Assembly: GCF_022647325.1 (NCBI RefSeq)
Contig: NZ_CP071405.1
Span: 1,240,001-1,304,000, forward strand
Origin: Pantoea deleyi
GTDB taxonomy: Bacteria; Pseudomonadota; Gammaproteobacteria; Enterobacterales; Enterobacteriaceae
DNA: 64,000 bases
Direction of reading: 5' to 3'
Positions 41,111 through 50,055 of the stretch are shown here, in pieces. A model generated the notes under the pieces. The model ran no database searches and had not been told where the DNA came from. It saw only the letters and a list, made by a program, of their open reading frames with translations. A program made the position numbers and the translations under genes. Position 1 is the first letter of the stretch, and every line of letters starts with the position of its first letter.

Positions 41111-42769
41111 TCAACCTACCGTCATCTGGCGGTCGTCGACATATTTACGCTGATCCGGCGCGGGCGGGTGGTACTGATAGAGCCAGGTTTCGCTCAGCGT
41201 CTCCTCTTTGCTGCGCAGGAACAGGCGCATCTCCACCGGCTGCGTGGAGTCGCTGTCTGGATACCAGTCAAACAGGATGCGGTAGCCTTTCAGCGGATCG
41301 ACATAGAGGATCTCAACCTGCTTCACGCTGCCGGATGAGACGGTGATCACCGGCTCGATACCTTTCGGCGCGGCGGCCTGCAGGTCACCACCAATAAAAT
41401 CGATGGCGAAGCGGCGGCACCAGGTGTCCGGGAAGTGTTCGCCTGGCGCCCAGCCTTCCGGGAAGCCACCGATACCGGTACGGGTGGCGTCAACGCGCGC
41501 CAGACCGCTGCGCACCGGCGGCAGACCACTCCAGTAGAGTTTATAGGCGAAGCTCAGCTCGCTGCCCGCTTTAACCGGCTCAGACGGCTGCCAGAAGCAG
41601 ACGATGTTATCCAGGGTCTCACCGGTGGTCGGGATCTCCATCAGGTTGATCGCCCCTTTGCCCCACTTGCCGACCGGCTCCACCCACAGGCTCGGCCGTT
41701 TGTCATACCAGCCGATCACATCCTGATAATCTTTGAAGTCGTGATTGAGCTGCAGCAGGCCAAAGCCACGGGGATTCTCATCTTCGTAGGCGTTGAACTG
41801 CAGGCGCTGCGGATTGTTCAGCGGACGGGCAATCCATTCACCTTTCCCCGTCCACATCGCCAGGCGATCGGAGTCGTGGATCTGCGGATGATAGGTGTTG
41901 CACATGCGGCGCTCGTTGGTGCCGCAGCTGAACATACTGGTCATCGGCGAGATACCAATCTGGCGGATCTCTTTACGGGCGAACAGGTGGTTTTCCACCT
42001 CCATCACCACGCGCTTCTCTTCGCAGTGGATAATGAACTTGTAGGCGCCGGTGAGGCTGGCACCATCCAGCAGGGCGTAACAGGTGAAGGTGGTGTCCTC
42101 CGCTTTTGGCGTTTCAAACCAGAAGGCGGTGAAATCGGGGAACTCTTCCTGTCCGTTGCTGAAGGTATTGATGGCAACGCCGCGTGCGGAGAGGCCGTAC
42201 TGGAAGGTTTCGTCAACCGCGCGGAAATAGCTGGCACCGAGGAAGGAGACGATATCGCGTCGTGCCAGCTCTGGCTTTTTAAAGGCGCGGAAACCGGCGA
42301 AGCCGAGGTCAGTTTTGCCCTCCAACTGCTTCGTGTCGACGCTGGCGTTGTTGTAGTTGAACAGCTCCGGGCGGAAGTGAATTTCCCGCGCCTCACGGCT
42401 CTCGCCATCCACAGAGAACATGCGGATGCGCCGCTTAAAGCCCATTCCCACATGGAAGAACTGCACATCCAGCTGACGATCCGGCAGGTTGTTCCACAGC
42501 GAGTGATTCGCATCATACTGAATTTCGTTGTACGCCTGCGGTGTCAGCGTAGCCAGGGTCTCCGGCAGTGCGCCAGGCGCGCCGCCCCAGGGCTTTTTCG
42601 CCAGTGCTGCCGCGTTTTTCTTCAGTACGTCGAAATCGAAGCGCACGGCGTTTCCGTCAGCAATGCCATCTTCTGCCCATGCGGATTGCGCAAACAGCGT
42701 GGAGAGGCCGGTCATGCCGCTGACGGCCGAGAAGGCCATTGACGCTTTCATAAACATTCTTCGATTCAT
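41111..42769 (-). CDS. opgD: Periplasmic glucan biosynthesis protein OpgD (MdoD)
   Basis: 552 aa from ATG 42767-42769 ([18 protein letters not shown]); an in-frame ATG four codons earlier is possible. The twin-arginine motif NRRMFMK and following hydrophobic stretch give Tat export, with cleavage near SAWA. The OpgG-type domain follows, ending [22 protein letters not shown] as in E. coli (551 aa). It shapes the backbone of osmoregulated periplasmic glucans. OPG defects activate the Rcs system in relatives, which ties it loosely to rcsCDB here. Confidence 0.95.
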   Translation of the reverse strand: MNRRMFMKASMAFSAVSGMTGLSTLFAQSAWAEDGIADGNAVRFDFDVLKKNAAALAKKPWGGAPGALPETLATLTPQAYNEIQYDANHSLWNNLPDRQLDVQFFHVGMGFKRRIRMFSVDGESREAREIHFRPELFNYNNASVDTKQLEGKTDLGFAGFRAFKKPELARRDIVSFLGASYFRAVDETFQYGLSARGVAINTFSNGQEEFPDFTAFWFETPKAEDTTFTCYALLDGASLTGAYKFIIHCEEKRVVMEVENHLFARKEIRQIGISPMTSMFSCGTNERRMCNTYHPQIHDSDRLAMWTGKGEWIARPLNNPQRLQFNAYEDENPRGFGLLQLNHDFKDYQDVIGWYDKRPSLWVEPVGKWGKGAINLMEIPTTGETLDNIVCFWQPSEPVKAGSELSFAYKLYWSGLPPVRSGLARVDATRTGIGGFPEGWAPGEHFPDTWCRRFAIDFIGGDLQAAAPKGIEPVITVSSGSVKQVEILYVDPLKGYRILFDWYPDSDSTQPVEMRLFLRSKEETLSETWLYQYHPPAPDQRKYVDDRQMTVG

Positions 42770-42781
42770 GCCAGAGATCAT

Positions 42782-43104
42782 TCCTTAGCTGTTCGAGTGT
42801 GTCGTGACTGTCGTGCAGAGTGCACTTTCATGGCCCGATAATCACAGGCAACAGAGGGGTACGACAGCAGGGTTACTGGAAAATTCAGTCACGCTAAAAT
42901 TTATCAGATTAATCAAAGAAGCGAAGCGAAATTCAGGGGCCGCCGCTGCGTCTTACACTTCTTTGCGCAGCGAAGCGGCAGGCCACCGGGATCCTCTGTT
43001 TTTAGCAGATGAAAAATCAGGGGATTCCTGGCGCAGGAAAACGGCAGTTCGCCAGATTGTGACTATAGTTAATGAACTGCTTTGCAATTCACACGGAGGA
43101 AACG
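42782..43104 (+). promoter_or_regulatory. opgD-elaB intergenic region with sigma-S-like promoter
   Basis: Between divergent opgD and elaB. CTATAGT at 43063-43069, preceded by a G/T-rich stretch, resembles the extended -10 of sigma-S promoters (CTATACT), fitting the stationary-phase expression of elaB homologues. Nothing else is clear. An open frame across 42804-43145 is rejected. Confidence 0.45.
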
Positions 43105-43416
43105 ATGGTAAATCAGACAAATCAATTCGAAACGGGCCTCGATGACGATATTGCGTTACTGACTGAAACGCTGGAAGAAGTGCTTAAATCATCAGGCGAC
43201 CCGGCTGACCAGAAGTACATTGAGCTTAAAAGCAAAGCCGAACAGGCGCTGAACGACGTGAAATCCCGCGTCAGCCAGGCGTCCGACAGCTACTACTATC
43301 GCGCGAAACAGGCTGCCTACCGTGCTGACGACTATGTGCACGAAAAACCGTGGCAGGGCGTCGGTATCGGCGCAACGGCTGGCCTGGTGCTGGGTCTGCT
43401 GCTGGCAAGTCGCTAA
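43105..43416 (+). CDS. elaB: Tail-anchored ribosome-associated protein ElaB
   Basis: 103 aa from ATG 43105, with GGAGGA eight bases upstream. DUF883 family (ElaB/YgaM/YqjD). The N-terminal part is acidic and helical (DDDIALLTETLEEVLKSSGD), the middle has SDSYYYRAKQAAYRADDYVHEKPW, and a C-terminal membrane anchor (GIGATAGLVLGLLLASR) ends the protein. Homologues bind ribosomes and tether them to the inner membrane in stationary phase. Confidence 0.94.
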   Translation: MVNQTNQFETGLDDDIALLTETLEEVLKSSGDPADQKYIELKSKAEQALNDVKSRVSQASDSYYYRAKQAAYRADDYVHEKPWQGVGIGATAGLVLGLLLASR

Positions 43417-43444
43417 TCGCAACTGGCTGACACTCACCTGAATA

Positions 43445-43470
43445 AACGGCGGGCCAGTCCCGCCGTTTTT
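43445..43470 (+). terminator. Intrinsic terminator after elaB
   Basis: AACGGCGGG (43445-43453) and CCCGCCGTT (43459-43467) form a 9-bp stem followed by TTTTG. Confidence 0.85.
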
Positions 43471-43610
43471 GTTTCTTTCTCCTGCGCCATCCCCTTCGCT
43501 TATACGCCACGTGCGGCTCCGCACGTCACCGTCACATTCGCTGACATGACCAATTGTGTTTCGCTGGCGGACTTCCTACAGTTAAGCAAACGTGAAAAGG
43601 AGAACCCGAC

Positions 43611-44807
43611 GTGATGAGAGTAGAGATGCTATCGACCGGGGATGAGGTGCTGCATGGCCAAATCGTCGATACCAACGCCGCCTGGCTGGCGGATGTGTTG
43701 TTTCAGCAGGGTCTGCCTATGACCAGCCGCACCACGGTGGGCGACTCCCTTGAGTCGCTGATTGCCACGCTGCAGGCGCGCAGCCATGAGGCGGATGTGC
43801 TGATTGTGAATGGCGGCCTGGGGCCGACCAGCGACGATCTCAGCGCGCTGGCCGCCGCCAGAGCCTGCGGGGTAGAGCTGGAGATGCAGCACGCGTGGCT
43901 GGCGCAGATGGAAGCGTGGTTCGCCAGCCGGGGACGCGTCATGGCGGCCAGCAACCGCAAGCAGGCTGAGATCCCGGCCGGCGCAGAATTGATCGATAAT
44001 CCGGTCGGCACCGCCTGCGGCTTTGCCCTGCAACTGAATCGCTGCTGGATCTTCTTTACGCCCGGCGTACCGTCGGAGTTTAAAGTGATGGTGGAGCAGC
44101 AGATCATCCCGCGGCTGAAAGCGAAATTTTCACCGCCTGAGCCGCCGATCTGCCTGCGGCTGACGACCTTTGGGCGCGGTGAAAGCGATATCGCCGCCGG
44201 GCTGGAGCCGCTGCCGCTGCCGGAAGGGGTGGTGATGGGCTATCGCTCCTCTATGCCGATCATCGAGATCAAGCTTACCGGCCCGGCGAGCCAGCGGGTG
44301 GCGATGGAGCAGGCGTGGCAGCAGGTTCGTCTGCAACTGGCAGAATGCACGATCTTCGAAGGCACGGAAGGGTTACCGGCGCTGCTGGCCCGCGAGCTGG
44401 AGCAGCGGGGTGCGCAGCTGGCGGTCAGCGAGCAATACACCGCCGGGCTGCTCTACTGGCAGCTGGCGTCTGCCAGCGTACCGCTGCGCGGTGCGGATAT
44501 TCTGACGCCGCAGCCGGAGACGCTGGAGCATCAGGTCGCCCGCACCCGTCAGCTTGCGGCGCAGCAGCAGGCGGCCCTGGCGCTCTCGGTCGGTAGTCTG
44601 GATCAGGAGGCGATTTCGATCGCGCTGCATACGCCGGACGGCAGCGTGGGGCAGCGCGTAAAGTTCAGCACCGGTCGCCATAATCTGGAGACGCGGCAGA
44701 AGGTGGTGGCGATGATGGCGATGAACATGCTGCGCCGCTGGCTTCATGGCAGTGAGGTGAGTACCGGTCACGGCTGGATTGAGGTGGTGGAAACTGTCCG
44801 GCAGTAA
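43611..44807 (+). CDS. yfaY: CinA-like protein YfaY
   Basis: 398 aa (E. coli 400). The GTG at 43611 is used, 8 bases after AAGGAG; the ATG at 43614 is the alternative. The N-terminal MoaB/CinA domain has EMLSTGDEVLHGQIVDTNAAWLA, NGGLGPTSDDLSALA and FFTPGVPSEFKVMVE. The C-terminal half is a degenerate NMN-deamidase-like domain (SEQYTAGLL replaces the active motif). Function in E. coli is unknown; deamidase activity is unlikely. Confidence 0.9.
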   Translation: MMRVEMLSTGDEVLHGQIVDTNAAWLADVLFQQGLPMTSRTTVGDSLESLIATLQARSHEADVLIVNGGLGPTSDDLSALAAARACGVELEMQHAWLAQMEAWFASRGRVMAASNRKQAEIPAGAELIDNPVGTACGFALQLNRCWIFFTPGVPSEFKVMVEQQIIPRLKAKFSPPEPPICLRLTTFGRGESDIAAGLEPLPLPEGVVMGYRSSMPIIEIKLTGPASQRVAMEQAWQQVRLQLAECTIFEGTEGLPALLARELEQRGAQLAVSEQYTAGLLYWQLASASVPLRGADILTPQPETLEHQVARTRQLAAQQQAALALSVGSLDQEAISIALHTPDGSVGQRVKFSTGRHNLETRQKVVAMMAMNMLRRWLHGSEVSTGHGWIEVVETVRQ

Positions 44808-44819
44808 TCTCCGCAAAAG

Positions 44820-44846
44820 AGAACGGGCGCCTGAGGCGCCCGTTCT
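44820..44846. terminator. Stem-loop between convergent yfaY and yfaE
   Basis: GAACGGGCGCC (44821-44831) and GGCGCCCGTTC (44835-44845) form a perfect 11-bp stem with a TGA loop. The downstream T content is modest on the plus strand. Confidence 0.65.
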
Positions 44847-44906
44847 GCTTCTGACCTTTTCCTGATCTGACGTCACATCACGCAGAGCCAGGCCTGATGG
44901 CCAGCC

Positions 44907-45167
44907 TTATAACTCAAGCTCAATCTCGCCTTTGGCTTTGCAGCAGCAGGGCAGGATCTCATCCTGCTGCACAAAGGCCAGTGGCTGCTGTGGGTAGTGG
45001 ACTTCCCCTTTCAGCAGCCGCATCCGGCAGGAGCCGCAGTAGCCTTCGCGGCACTGAAACTCGACGCAGAGGTTGTTCGCCTCCAGCAGCGTCAGCAGAT
45101 TGGTGTGCTCGTCCGTGCATTCCAGCCGGGTGCCGGAACTGCGCAGAATAACAACGTCGCGGCTCAT
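44907..45167 (-). CDS. yfaE: Diferric-tyrosyl radical maintenance ferredoxin YfaE
   Basis: 86 aa (E. coli 84). A [2Fe-2S] plant-type ferredoxin with cysteines in CREGYCGSC and the distal CCC of ILPCCCKAKG. It reduces the NrdB diiron centre to regenerate the tyrosyl radical. It sits 2 bases after nrdB in the nrdAB-yfaE operon. Confidence 0.94.
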   Translation of the reverse strand: MSRDVVILRSSGTRLECTDEHTNLLTLLEANNLCVEFQCREGYCGSCRMRLLKGEVHYPQQPLAFVQQDEILPCCCKAKGEIELEL

Positions 45168-45169
45168 GA

Positions 45170-46300
45170 TTACAGCTGGAAGTCGTCGAAGTCGTTAGCG
45201 CCCACTTCAGAATCGATCTGACCCACCAGATAGGAGCTCACTTCCACTTCCTGCGGAGCAACCTGCACGTTGTCAGAGACCAGCCAGGAGTTGATCCACG
45301 GGATCGGGTTTGAGCGGGTCTGGAACGGCAGATCCAGGCCCACCGCCTGCATACGGATGTTGGTGATGTACTCGATGTACTGGCAGAGAATATCTTTGTT
45401 CAGGCCGATCATTGAGCCGCCACTGAACAGATAGTCCGCCCACTCTTTCTCCTGCAGCGCGGCTTTCTTAAACAGCTCGAAGCACTCTTCCCGGCACTCG
45501 GCGGCGATCTCTTTCATCTCCGGATCGTCTTCACCGCTGCGCAGCAGGTTCAGCATGTGCTGCGTACCGGTCAGGTGCAGGGCTTCGTCGCGGGCGATCA
45601 GTTTGATGATTTTGGCATTGCCTTCCATCAGCTCACGCTCAGCGAAAGCGAACGAGCAGGCGAAGCTGACGTAGAAGCGGATCGCCTCCAGCGCATTGAC
45701 GCTCATCAGGCAGATGTAGAGCTGCTTCTTCAGCGCGCGCAGGCTGACGACAACCTGTTTGCCGTTGACCTGATGCGTGCCTTCGCCCAGCTGATGCCAG
45801 TAGTTGGTCATCTCGATCAGATCGTCGTAATAGCGGGAGATATCCTGCGCACGCGCCAGGATCTGCTCGTTGGTGACGATATCGTCGAACACCAGCGCCG
45901 GATCGTTGACGATGTTACGGATGATATGGGTGTAAGAACGGGAGTGGATCGTCTCGGAGAACGCCCAGGTTTCGATCCAGGTTTCCAGTTCAGGAATCGA
46001 GATCAGCGGCAGCAGTGCCACGTTCGGGCTGCGGCCCTGGATCGAATCCAGCAGCGTCTGATATTTCAGGTTGCTGATGAAAATATGCTTTTCATGCTCA
46101 GGCAGCGCCTGATAATCGATGCGGTCGCGGGAAACGTCCACTTCTTCCGGACGCCAGAAGAAGGAGAGCTGCTTTTCGATCAGCTTTTCAAAGATGTCAT
46201 ATTTTTGCTGGTCGAAGCGCGCCACGTTTACCGACTGACCGAAAAACATCGGCTCTTTCAGCTGATCATTTTTGTTCTGTGAGAAAGTGGAGTAAGCCAT
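45170..46300 (-). CDS. nrdB: Ribonucleoside-diphosphate reductase class Ia, beta subunit
   Basis: 376 aa from ATG 46298-46300 ([14 protein letters not shown]), the E. coli length. It carries the diferric centre and the radical Tyr in [17 protein letters not shown] (Y122 type). The C-terminal [20 protein letters not shown] binds NrdA. An upstream frame extension of 25 codons is rejected. Confidence 0.97.
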   Translation of the reverse strand: MAYSTFSQNKNDQLKEPMFFGQSVNVARFDQQKYDIFEKLIEKQLSFFWRPEEVDVSRDRIDYQALPEHEKHIFISNLKYQTLLDSIQGRSPNVALLPLISIPELETWIETWAFSETIHSRSYTHIIRNIVNDPALVFDDIVTNEQILARAQDISRYYDDLIEMTNYWHQLGEGTHQVNGKQVVVSLRALKKQLYICLMSVNALEAIRFYVSFACSFAFAERELMEGNAKIIKLIARDEALHLTGTQHMLNLLRSGEDDPEMKEIAAECREECFELFKKAALQEKEWADYLFSGGSMIGLNKDILCQYIEYITNIRMQAVGLDLPFQTRSNPIPWINSWLVSDNVQVAPQEVEVSSYLVGQIDSEVGANDFDDFQL

Positions 46301-46347
46301 AAATGTTGTCCAAAAAGTAGACGAAGCCAGGCCTCGTGAAATGAATG

Positions 46348-46369
46348 AGGCGGGAGCGATCTCCCGCCT
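46348..46369 (-). other. Stem-loop in the nrdA-nrdB spacer
   Basis: Perfect 9-bp stem AGGCGGGAG (46348-46356) / CTCCCGCCT (46361-46369) in the 74-bp spacer. No T tract; probably an mRNA stability element. Confidence 0.5.
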
Positions 46370-46374
46370 GACCA

Positions 46375-48660
46375 TTAGATCTTACAGGCGCCGCTCTCGC
46401 AGCCATCATCCTGGATAGAAGGTGCCAGGTCATCCTGCGCATCTTCCGCACCGTCACGGGTGTTCTGATAGTAGAGCGTTTTCACGCCGAACTTATACGC
46501 GGTCAGCAGATCTTTCAGCAGCTGCTTCATCGGCACCTTGCCGTTGGCAAAGCGTGAAGGATCGTAGTTGGTGTTGGAGGAGATCGCCTGGTCGATGAAT
46601 TTCTGCATCAGACCCACCAGCTGCAGGTAGCCGTCGTTGTTTGGCATTTCCCACAGCAGCTCATACTGATCCTTCAGACGGTCATACTCCGGCACCACCT
46701 GGCGCAGGATGCCATCTTTGGAAGCTTTGATGCTGATATGGCCGCGTGGCGGCTCAATGCCGTTGGTGGCATTGGAGATCTGCGACGAGGTTTCAGACGG
46801 CATCAGCGCCGACAGCGTGGAGTTACGCAGGCCGTGCGTTTTGATCGCTTCACGCAGCGCTTCCCAGTCGAGATGCAGCGGTTCGTTGCTGATTGCATCC
46901 AGGTCTTTCTTGTAGGTGTCGATTGGCAGAATGCCCTGCGCATAGGTGGTTTCGTTGAACCACGGGCAGGCACCTTGCTCTTTCGCCAGTTCGTTTGAGG
47001 CTTTCAGCAGGTAGTACTGAATGGCTTCAAAGGTTTTGTGCGTCAGGCCATTTGCGCTGCCGTCGGAGTAGCGCACGCCATGTTTCGCCAGGTAGTAGGC
47101 GTAGTTGATGACGCCGATACCCAAGGTACGACGACCCATCGCCCCACGCTGAGCGGCCGGGATCGGGTAATCCTGATAATCGAGCAGGGCATCAAGGGCG
47201 CGGACGGCCAGGGTCGCCAGCTCTTCCAGGTCATCGAGGCTTTCGATCGCGCCAAGGTTGAACGCGGAGAGCGTACAGAGGGCGATCTCACCGTTTTCGT
47301 CGTTCACGTCTTCCAGCGGTTTGGTCGGCAGGGCGATTTCCAGGCAGAGGTTAGACTGGCGAACCGGCGCGATGCTCGGATCAAACGGGCTGTGCGTGTT
47401 GCAGTGGTCAACGTTCTGGATGTAGATACGGCCGGTTGAGGCGCGTTCCTGCATCATCAGCGAGAAGAGATCGACCGCTTTGACGCGCTGCTTACGGATG
47501 CTCTGATCCTGCTCATATTTGGTGTAGAGGCGCTCAAATTCATCCTGATCGGCGAAGAAGGCGTCATACAGGCCAGGCACGTCAGACGGGCTGAACAGCG
47601 TGATATCTTCGCCTTTCAGCAGGCGCTGATACATCATCTTGTTGAGCTGGACGCCATAGTCCATGTGACGCACGCGGTTGCCTTCAACACCACGATTGTT
47701 TTTCAGCACCAGCAGGCTTTCAATTTCCAGATGCCACATCGGGTAGAACAGCGTAGCCGCACCGCCACGCACGCCGCCCTGAGAACAGGACTTCACCGCG
47801 GTCTGGAAATGTTTGTAGAACGGGATACAGCCGGTGTGGAACGCTTCACCGCCCCGGATCGGGCTGCCCAGCGCACGGATACGACCCGCGTTGATGCCGA
47901 TACCGGCACGCTGAGAAACATATTTCACGATGGCGCTGGAGGTGGCGTTGATGGAGTCGAGGCTGTCGCCGCACTCGATCAGCACGCAGGAGCTGAACTG
48001 ACGCGTCGGGGTACGTACGCCGGACATGATCGGGGTCGGCAGCGAGATTTTAAACGTCGAGATCGCATCATAGAAACGCTTGATGTAATCCATACGGGTA
48101 TCGCGCGGATAGCCGGAGAAGAGGCAGGCCGCGACCAGAATGTAGAGGAACTGCGCGCTCTCGTAGATTTCGCCGGAGACGCGGTTCTGCACCAGATATT
48201 TGCCTTCCAGCTGCTTCACGGCGGCATAGGAGAAGTTCATGTCGCGCCAGTGGTCGAGGAACTCGTCCATCTGTGCAAACTCTTCCTTGCTGTAATCTTC
48301 CAGCAGGTGGCGATCGTATTTGCCCAGATCAACCATTTTAACCACCTGGTCGTAGAGCTTCGGCGGCTCAAACTGACCATACGCTTTTTTGCGCAGGTGG
48401 AAGATGGCCAGGCGGGCAGCCAGGTACTGATAGTCAGGGGCATCGCGAGAGATAAGGTCTGCTGCGGCCTTGATGATGGTCTCATGAATGTCAGAGGTCC
48501 TGATGCCATCATAGAACTGAATGTGAGAGCGCAGTTCCACCTGTGAGACAGAGACGTTGTTCAGCCCTTCGGCAGCCCAGTCCAGCACACGGTGAATTTT
48601 GTCGAGGTCAATGCGCTCCTGGCGGCCATCGCGTTTAGTAACGAGCAGACTCTGGTTCAT
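46375..48660 (-). CDS. nrdA: Ribonucleoside-diphosphate reductase class Ia, alpha subunit
   Basis: 761 aa, exactly E. coli NrdA. An N-terminal ATP-cone ([22 protein letters not shown]) gives activity control by ATP/dATP. The catalytic barrel includes [12 protein letters not shown] with the first active-site Cys and [10 protein letters not shown] with the catalytic Cys. The redox-shuttle pair is in the tail GCESGACKI. It reduces NDPs to dNDPs. Transcribed with nrdB and yfaE from a region with DnaA and NrdR sites. Confidence 0.97.
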   Translation of the reverse strand: MNQSLLVTKRDGRQERIDLDKIHRVLDWAAEGLNNVSVSQVELRSHIQFYDGIRTSDIHETIIKAAADLISRDAPDYQYLAARLAIFHLRKKAYGQFEPPKLYDQVVKMVDLGKYDRHLLEDYSKEEFAQMDEFLDHWRDMNFSYAAVKQLEGKYLVQNRVSGEIYESAQFLYILVAACLFSGYPRDTRMDYIKRFYDAISTFKISLPTPIMSGVRTPTRQFSSCVLIECGDSLDSINATSSAIVKYVSQRAGIGINAGRIRALGSPIRGGEAFHTGCIPFYKHFQTAVKSCSQGGVRGGAATLFYPMWHLEIESLLVLKNNRGVEGNRVRHMDYGVQLNKMMYQRLLKGEDITLFSPSDVPGLYDAFFADQDEFERLYTKYEQDQSIRKQRVKAVDLFSLMMQERASTGRIYIQNVDHCNTHSPFDPSIAPVRQSNLCLEIALPTKPLEDVNDENGEIALCTLSAFNLGAIESLDDLEELATLAVRALDALLDYQDYPIPAAQRGAMGRRTLGIGVINYAYYLAKHGVRYSDGSANGLTHKTFEAIQYYLLKASNELAKEQGACPWFNETTYAQGILPIDTYKKDLDAISNEPLHLDWEALREAIKTHGLRNSTLSALMPSETSSQISNATNGIEPPRGHISIKASKDGILRQVVPEYDRLKDQYELLWEMPNNDGYLQLVGLMQKFIDQAISSNTNYDPSRFANGKVPMKQLLKDLLTAYKFGVKTLYYQNTRDGAEDAQDDLAPSIQDDGCESGACKI

Positions 48661-48711
48661 GTCGCGTTTTTACCTTTGCGTGAGTATCCAAAAATTAAAA
48701 GAAATCCCGGT

Positions 48712-48798
48712 TTATACACAGCCTATTCATTGTGAATAATATGTGGATAAACACTACATCTAGGGGGTGATGGGAAAAGCCATAACTACATGGGGGCA
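48712..48798 (-). promoter_or_regulatory. nrdA control region: three DnaA boxes and two NrdR boxes
   Basis: DnaA boxes match TTATNCACA exactly: TTATACACA (48712-48720, plus strand), TGTGAATAA (48731-48739) and TGTGGATAA (48742-48750), the last two on the minus strand. Two NrdR-like boxes share CTACAT and run into G tracts: 48751-48766 and 48783-48798, with CTACAT starts 32 bp apart, near three helical turns. Predicts cell-cycle control by DnaA and nucleotide-sensing repression by NrdR, as known for E. coli nrdAB. Confidence 0.75.
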
Positions 48799-49152
48799 TA
48801 TTTTAGTATTTTGCGGCGGGTTAACAAGAGCAAAAAATGATGGCTGGAGGGGTTGTATTTCTGCCGAAAATTCTTAGGCCACGCCTTGTAAGGCCTGCCA
48901 TCATGTCAACCAGATCACACTTTTTTTTCTAACTTTGATCGGGCGCGTATTTCTTATTCAATCCTTCCGATTCTTCACCAAAAGGGAGGAAAAATAGTCA
49001 AAAGCCGCTAGCAGGGTCGATGGCAGCCTGAAATCCGGCGGTCGTAACGGCGGCCTCATCGCCGTAACCTGCTGGTAACGCTGGGAATAGTGCGGGACGA
49101 AAAGCGGGGCGGGAGAGGATGAGGCCCGCCCGGATTCGGACGGGCAGTTCGC
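48799..49152. other. nrdA-ubiG spacer
   Basis: 354 bp without a supported gene. Near ubiG, GCCCGCCCG (49124-49132) and CGGACGGGC (49137-49145) form a 9-bp stem with one wobble pair, a possible 3' end for ubiG transcripts on the minus strand; no U tract follows. An eight-T run at about 48925 is not attached to a clear stem. Confidence 0.4.
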
Positions 49153-49878
49153 TTACACGGCGCGGTGGGTATGGACCATGTAATTGACGTCGGTGCCGGG
49201 TGCCAGTTTAAAACGGTTGGTCACCGGGTTGTAGTGCAGGCCTATGATGTGGCGTTCACGCAGCGCGGTTTCATCGACCCAGCCCAGCAGCTCGGAAGGG
49301 CGGATAAACTTTTTCACGTCATGCGTTCCGCACGGCACCATGCGCAGCACATATTCGGCGCCAAATACCGCCAGCAGCCAGGCTTTCGGGTTGCGGTTCA
49401 GCGTAGAGAAAAAGACTTCGCCGCCCGGTTTGACCAGCTTCGCACAGGCGTGTACCACCGAGCGCGGGTCCGGGACATGCTCCAGCATCTCCATGCAGGT
49501 CACCACATCATATTTTCCGGCATGCTCTTCCGCGTGCGCTTCCACGGTCTGCTGCACGTAGTCCAGCGTCACGCCGCTCTCCTGCGCATGCAGGCGCGCC
49601 ACGGCCAGCGGTTCCGCGCCCATGTCCAGGCCGGTGACGACCGCGCCTTCACGCGCCATGCTTTCGGCTAAAATGCCGCCGCCGCAGCCGACGTCGAGCA
49701 CGGTTTTACCAAACAGGCCGTTGCTGTGCTCGGCGATATAGCCCAGGCGCAGGGGGTTGATACGGTGCAACGGTTTAAATTCACCCTCCAGATCCCACCA
49801 GCGCGAGGCAACGGCCTCAAACTTGGCAATTTCCTGCGCATCGACGTTCTGCTGATGATTCTGCGGTTGTGCATTCAT
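49153..49878 (-). CDS. ubiG: Ubiquinone biosynthesis O-methyltransferase UbiG
   Basis: 241 aa (E. coli 240). SAM-dependent methyltransferase with motif [21 protein letters not shown] (about residues 60-79) and post-[28 protein letters not shown] is the conserved N-terminal stretch. It performs both O-methylations of ubiquinone synthesis at the membrane. Divergent from gyrA, as in E. coli. Confidence 0.96.
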   Translation of the reverse strand: MNAQPQNHQQNVDAQEIAKFEAVASRWWDLEGEFKPLHRINPLRLGYIAEHSNGLFGKTVLDVGCGGGILAESMAREGAVVTGLDMGAEPLAVARLHAQESGVTLDYVQQTVEAHAEEHAGKYDVVTCMEMLEHVPDPRSVVHACAKLVKPGGEVFFSTLNRNPKAWLLAVFGAEYVLRMVPCGTHDVKKFIRPSELLGWVDETALRERHIIGLHYNPVTNRFKLAPGTDVNYMVHTHRAV

Positions 49879-49981
49879 TGAATCGTAACTCCTGACAAAA
49901 TGTGCCCACAGTATAAACGCTTAACCGCAGATGGCACACCTTTCAGGCGGAAGGAAAAGCGGGCGATATCGGTGGTTAACG

Positions 49982-50010
49982 TTCACCAGAGGATTGCAGT
50001 GTGATATACT
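49982..50010 (+). promoter_or_regulatory. gyrA promoter
   Basis: TTCACC (49982-49987) and TATACT (50005-50010) with 17-bp spacing; TG one base before the -10 makes it an extended -10. The ATG follows 46 bases later. Confidence 0.65.
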
Positions 50011-50055
50011 TTCGCACCTTTAAAATCCGGGATTAAGTAGAGGGATAGCGGCTCC

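Noticed and set aside
41435..42742. 435-codon frame antisense to opgD
   Set aside because: opgD has Tat signal, full-length homology and a terminator; the antisense frame has none of these.
42804..43145. 113-codon frame overlapping the elaB start
   Set aside because: No homology or ribosome site; overlaps the well-supported elaB start in another frame.
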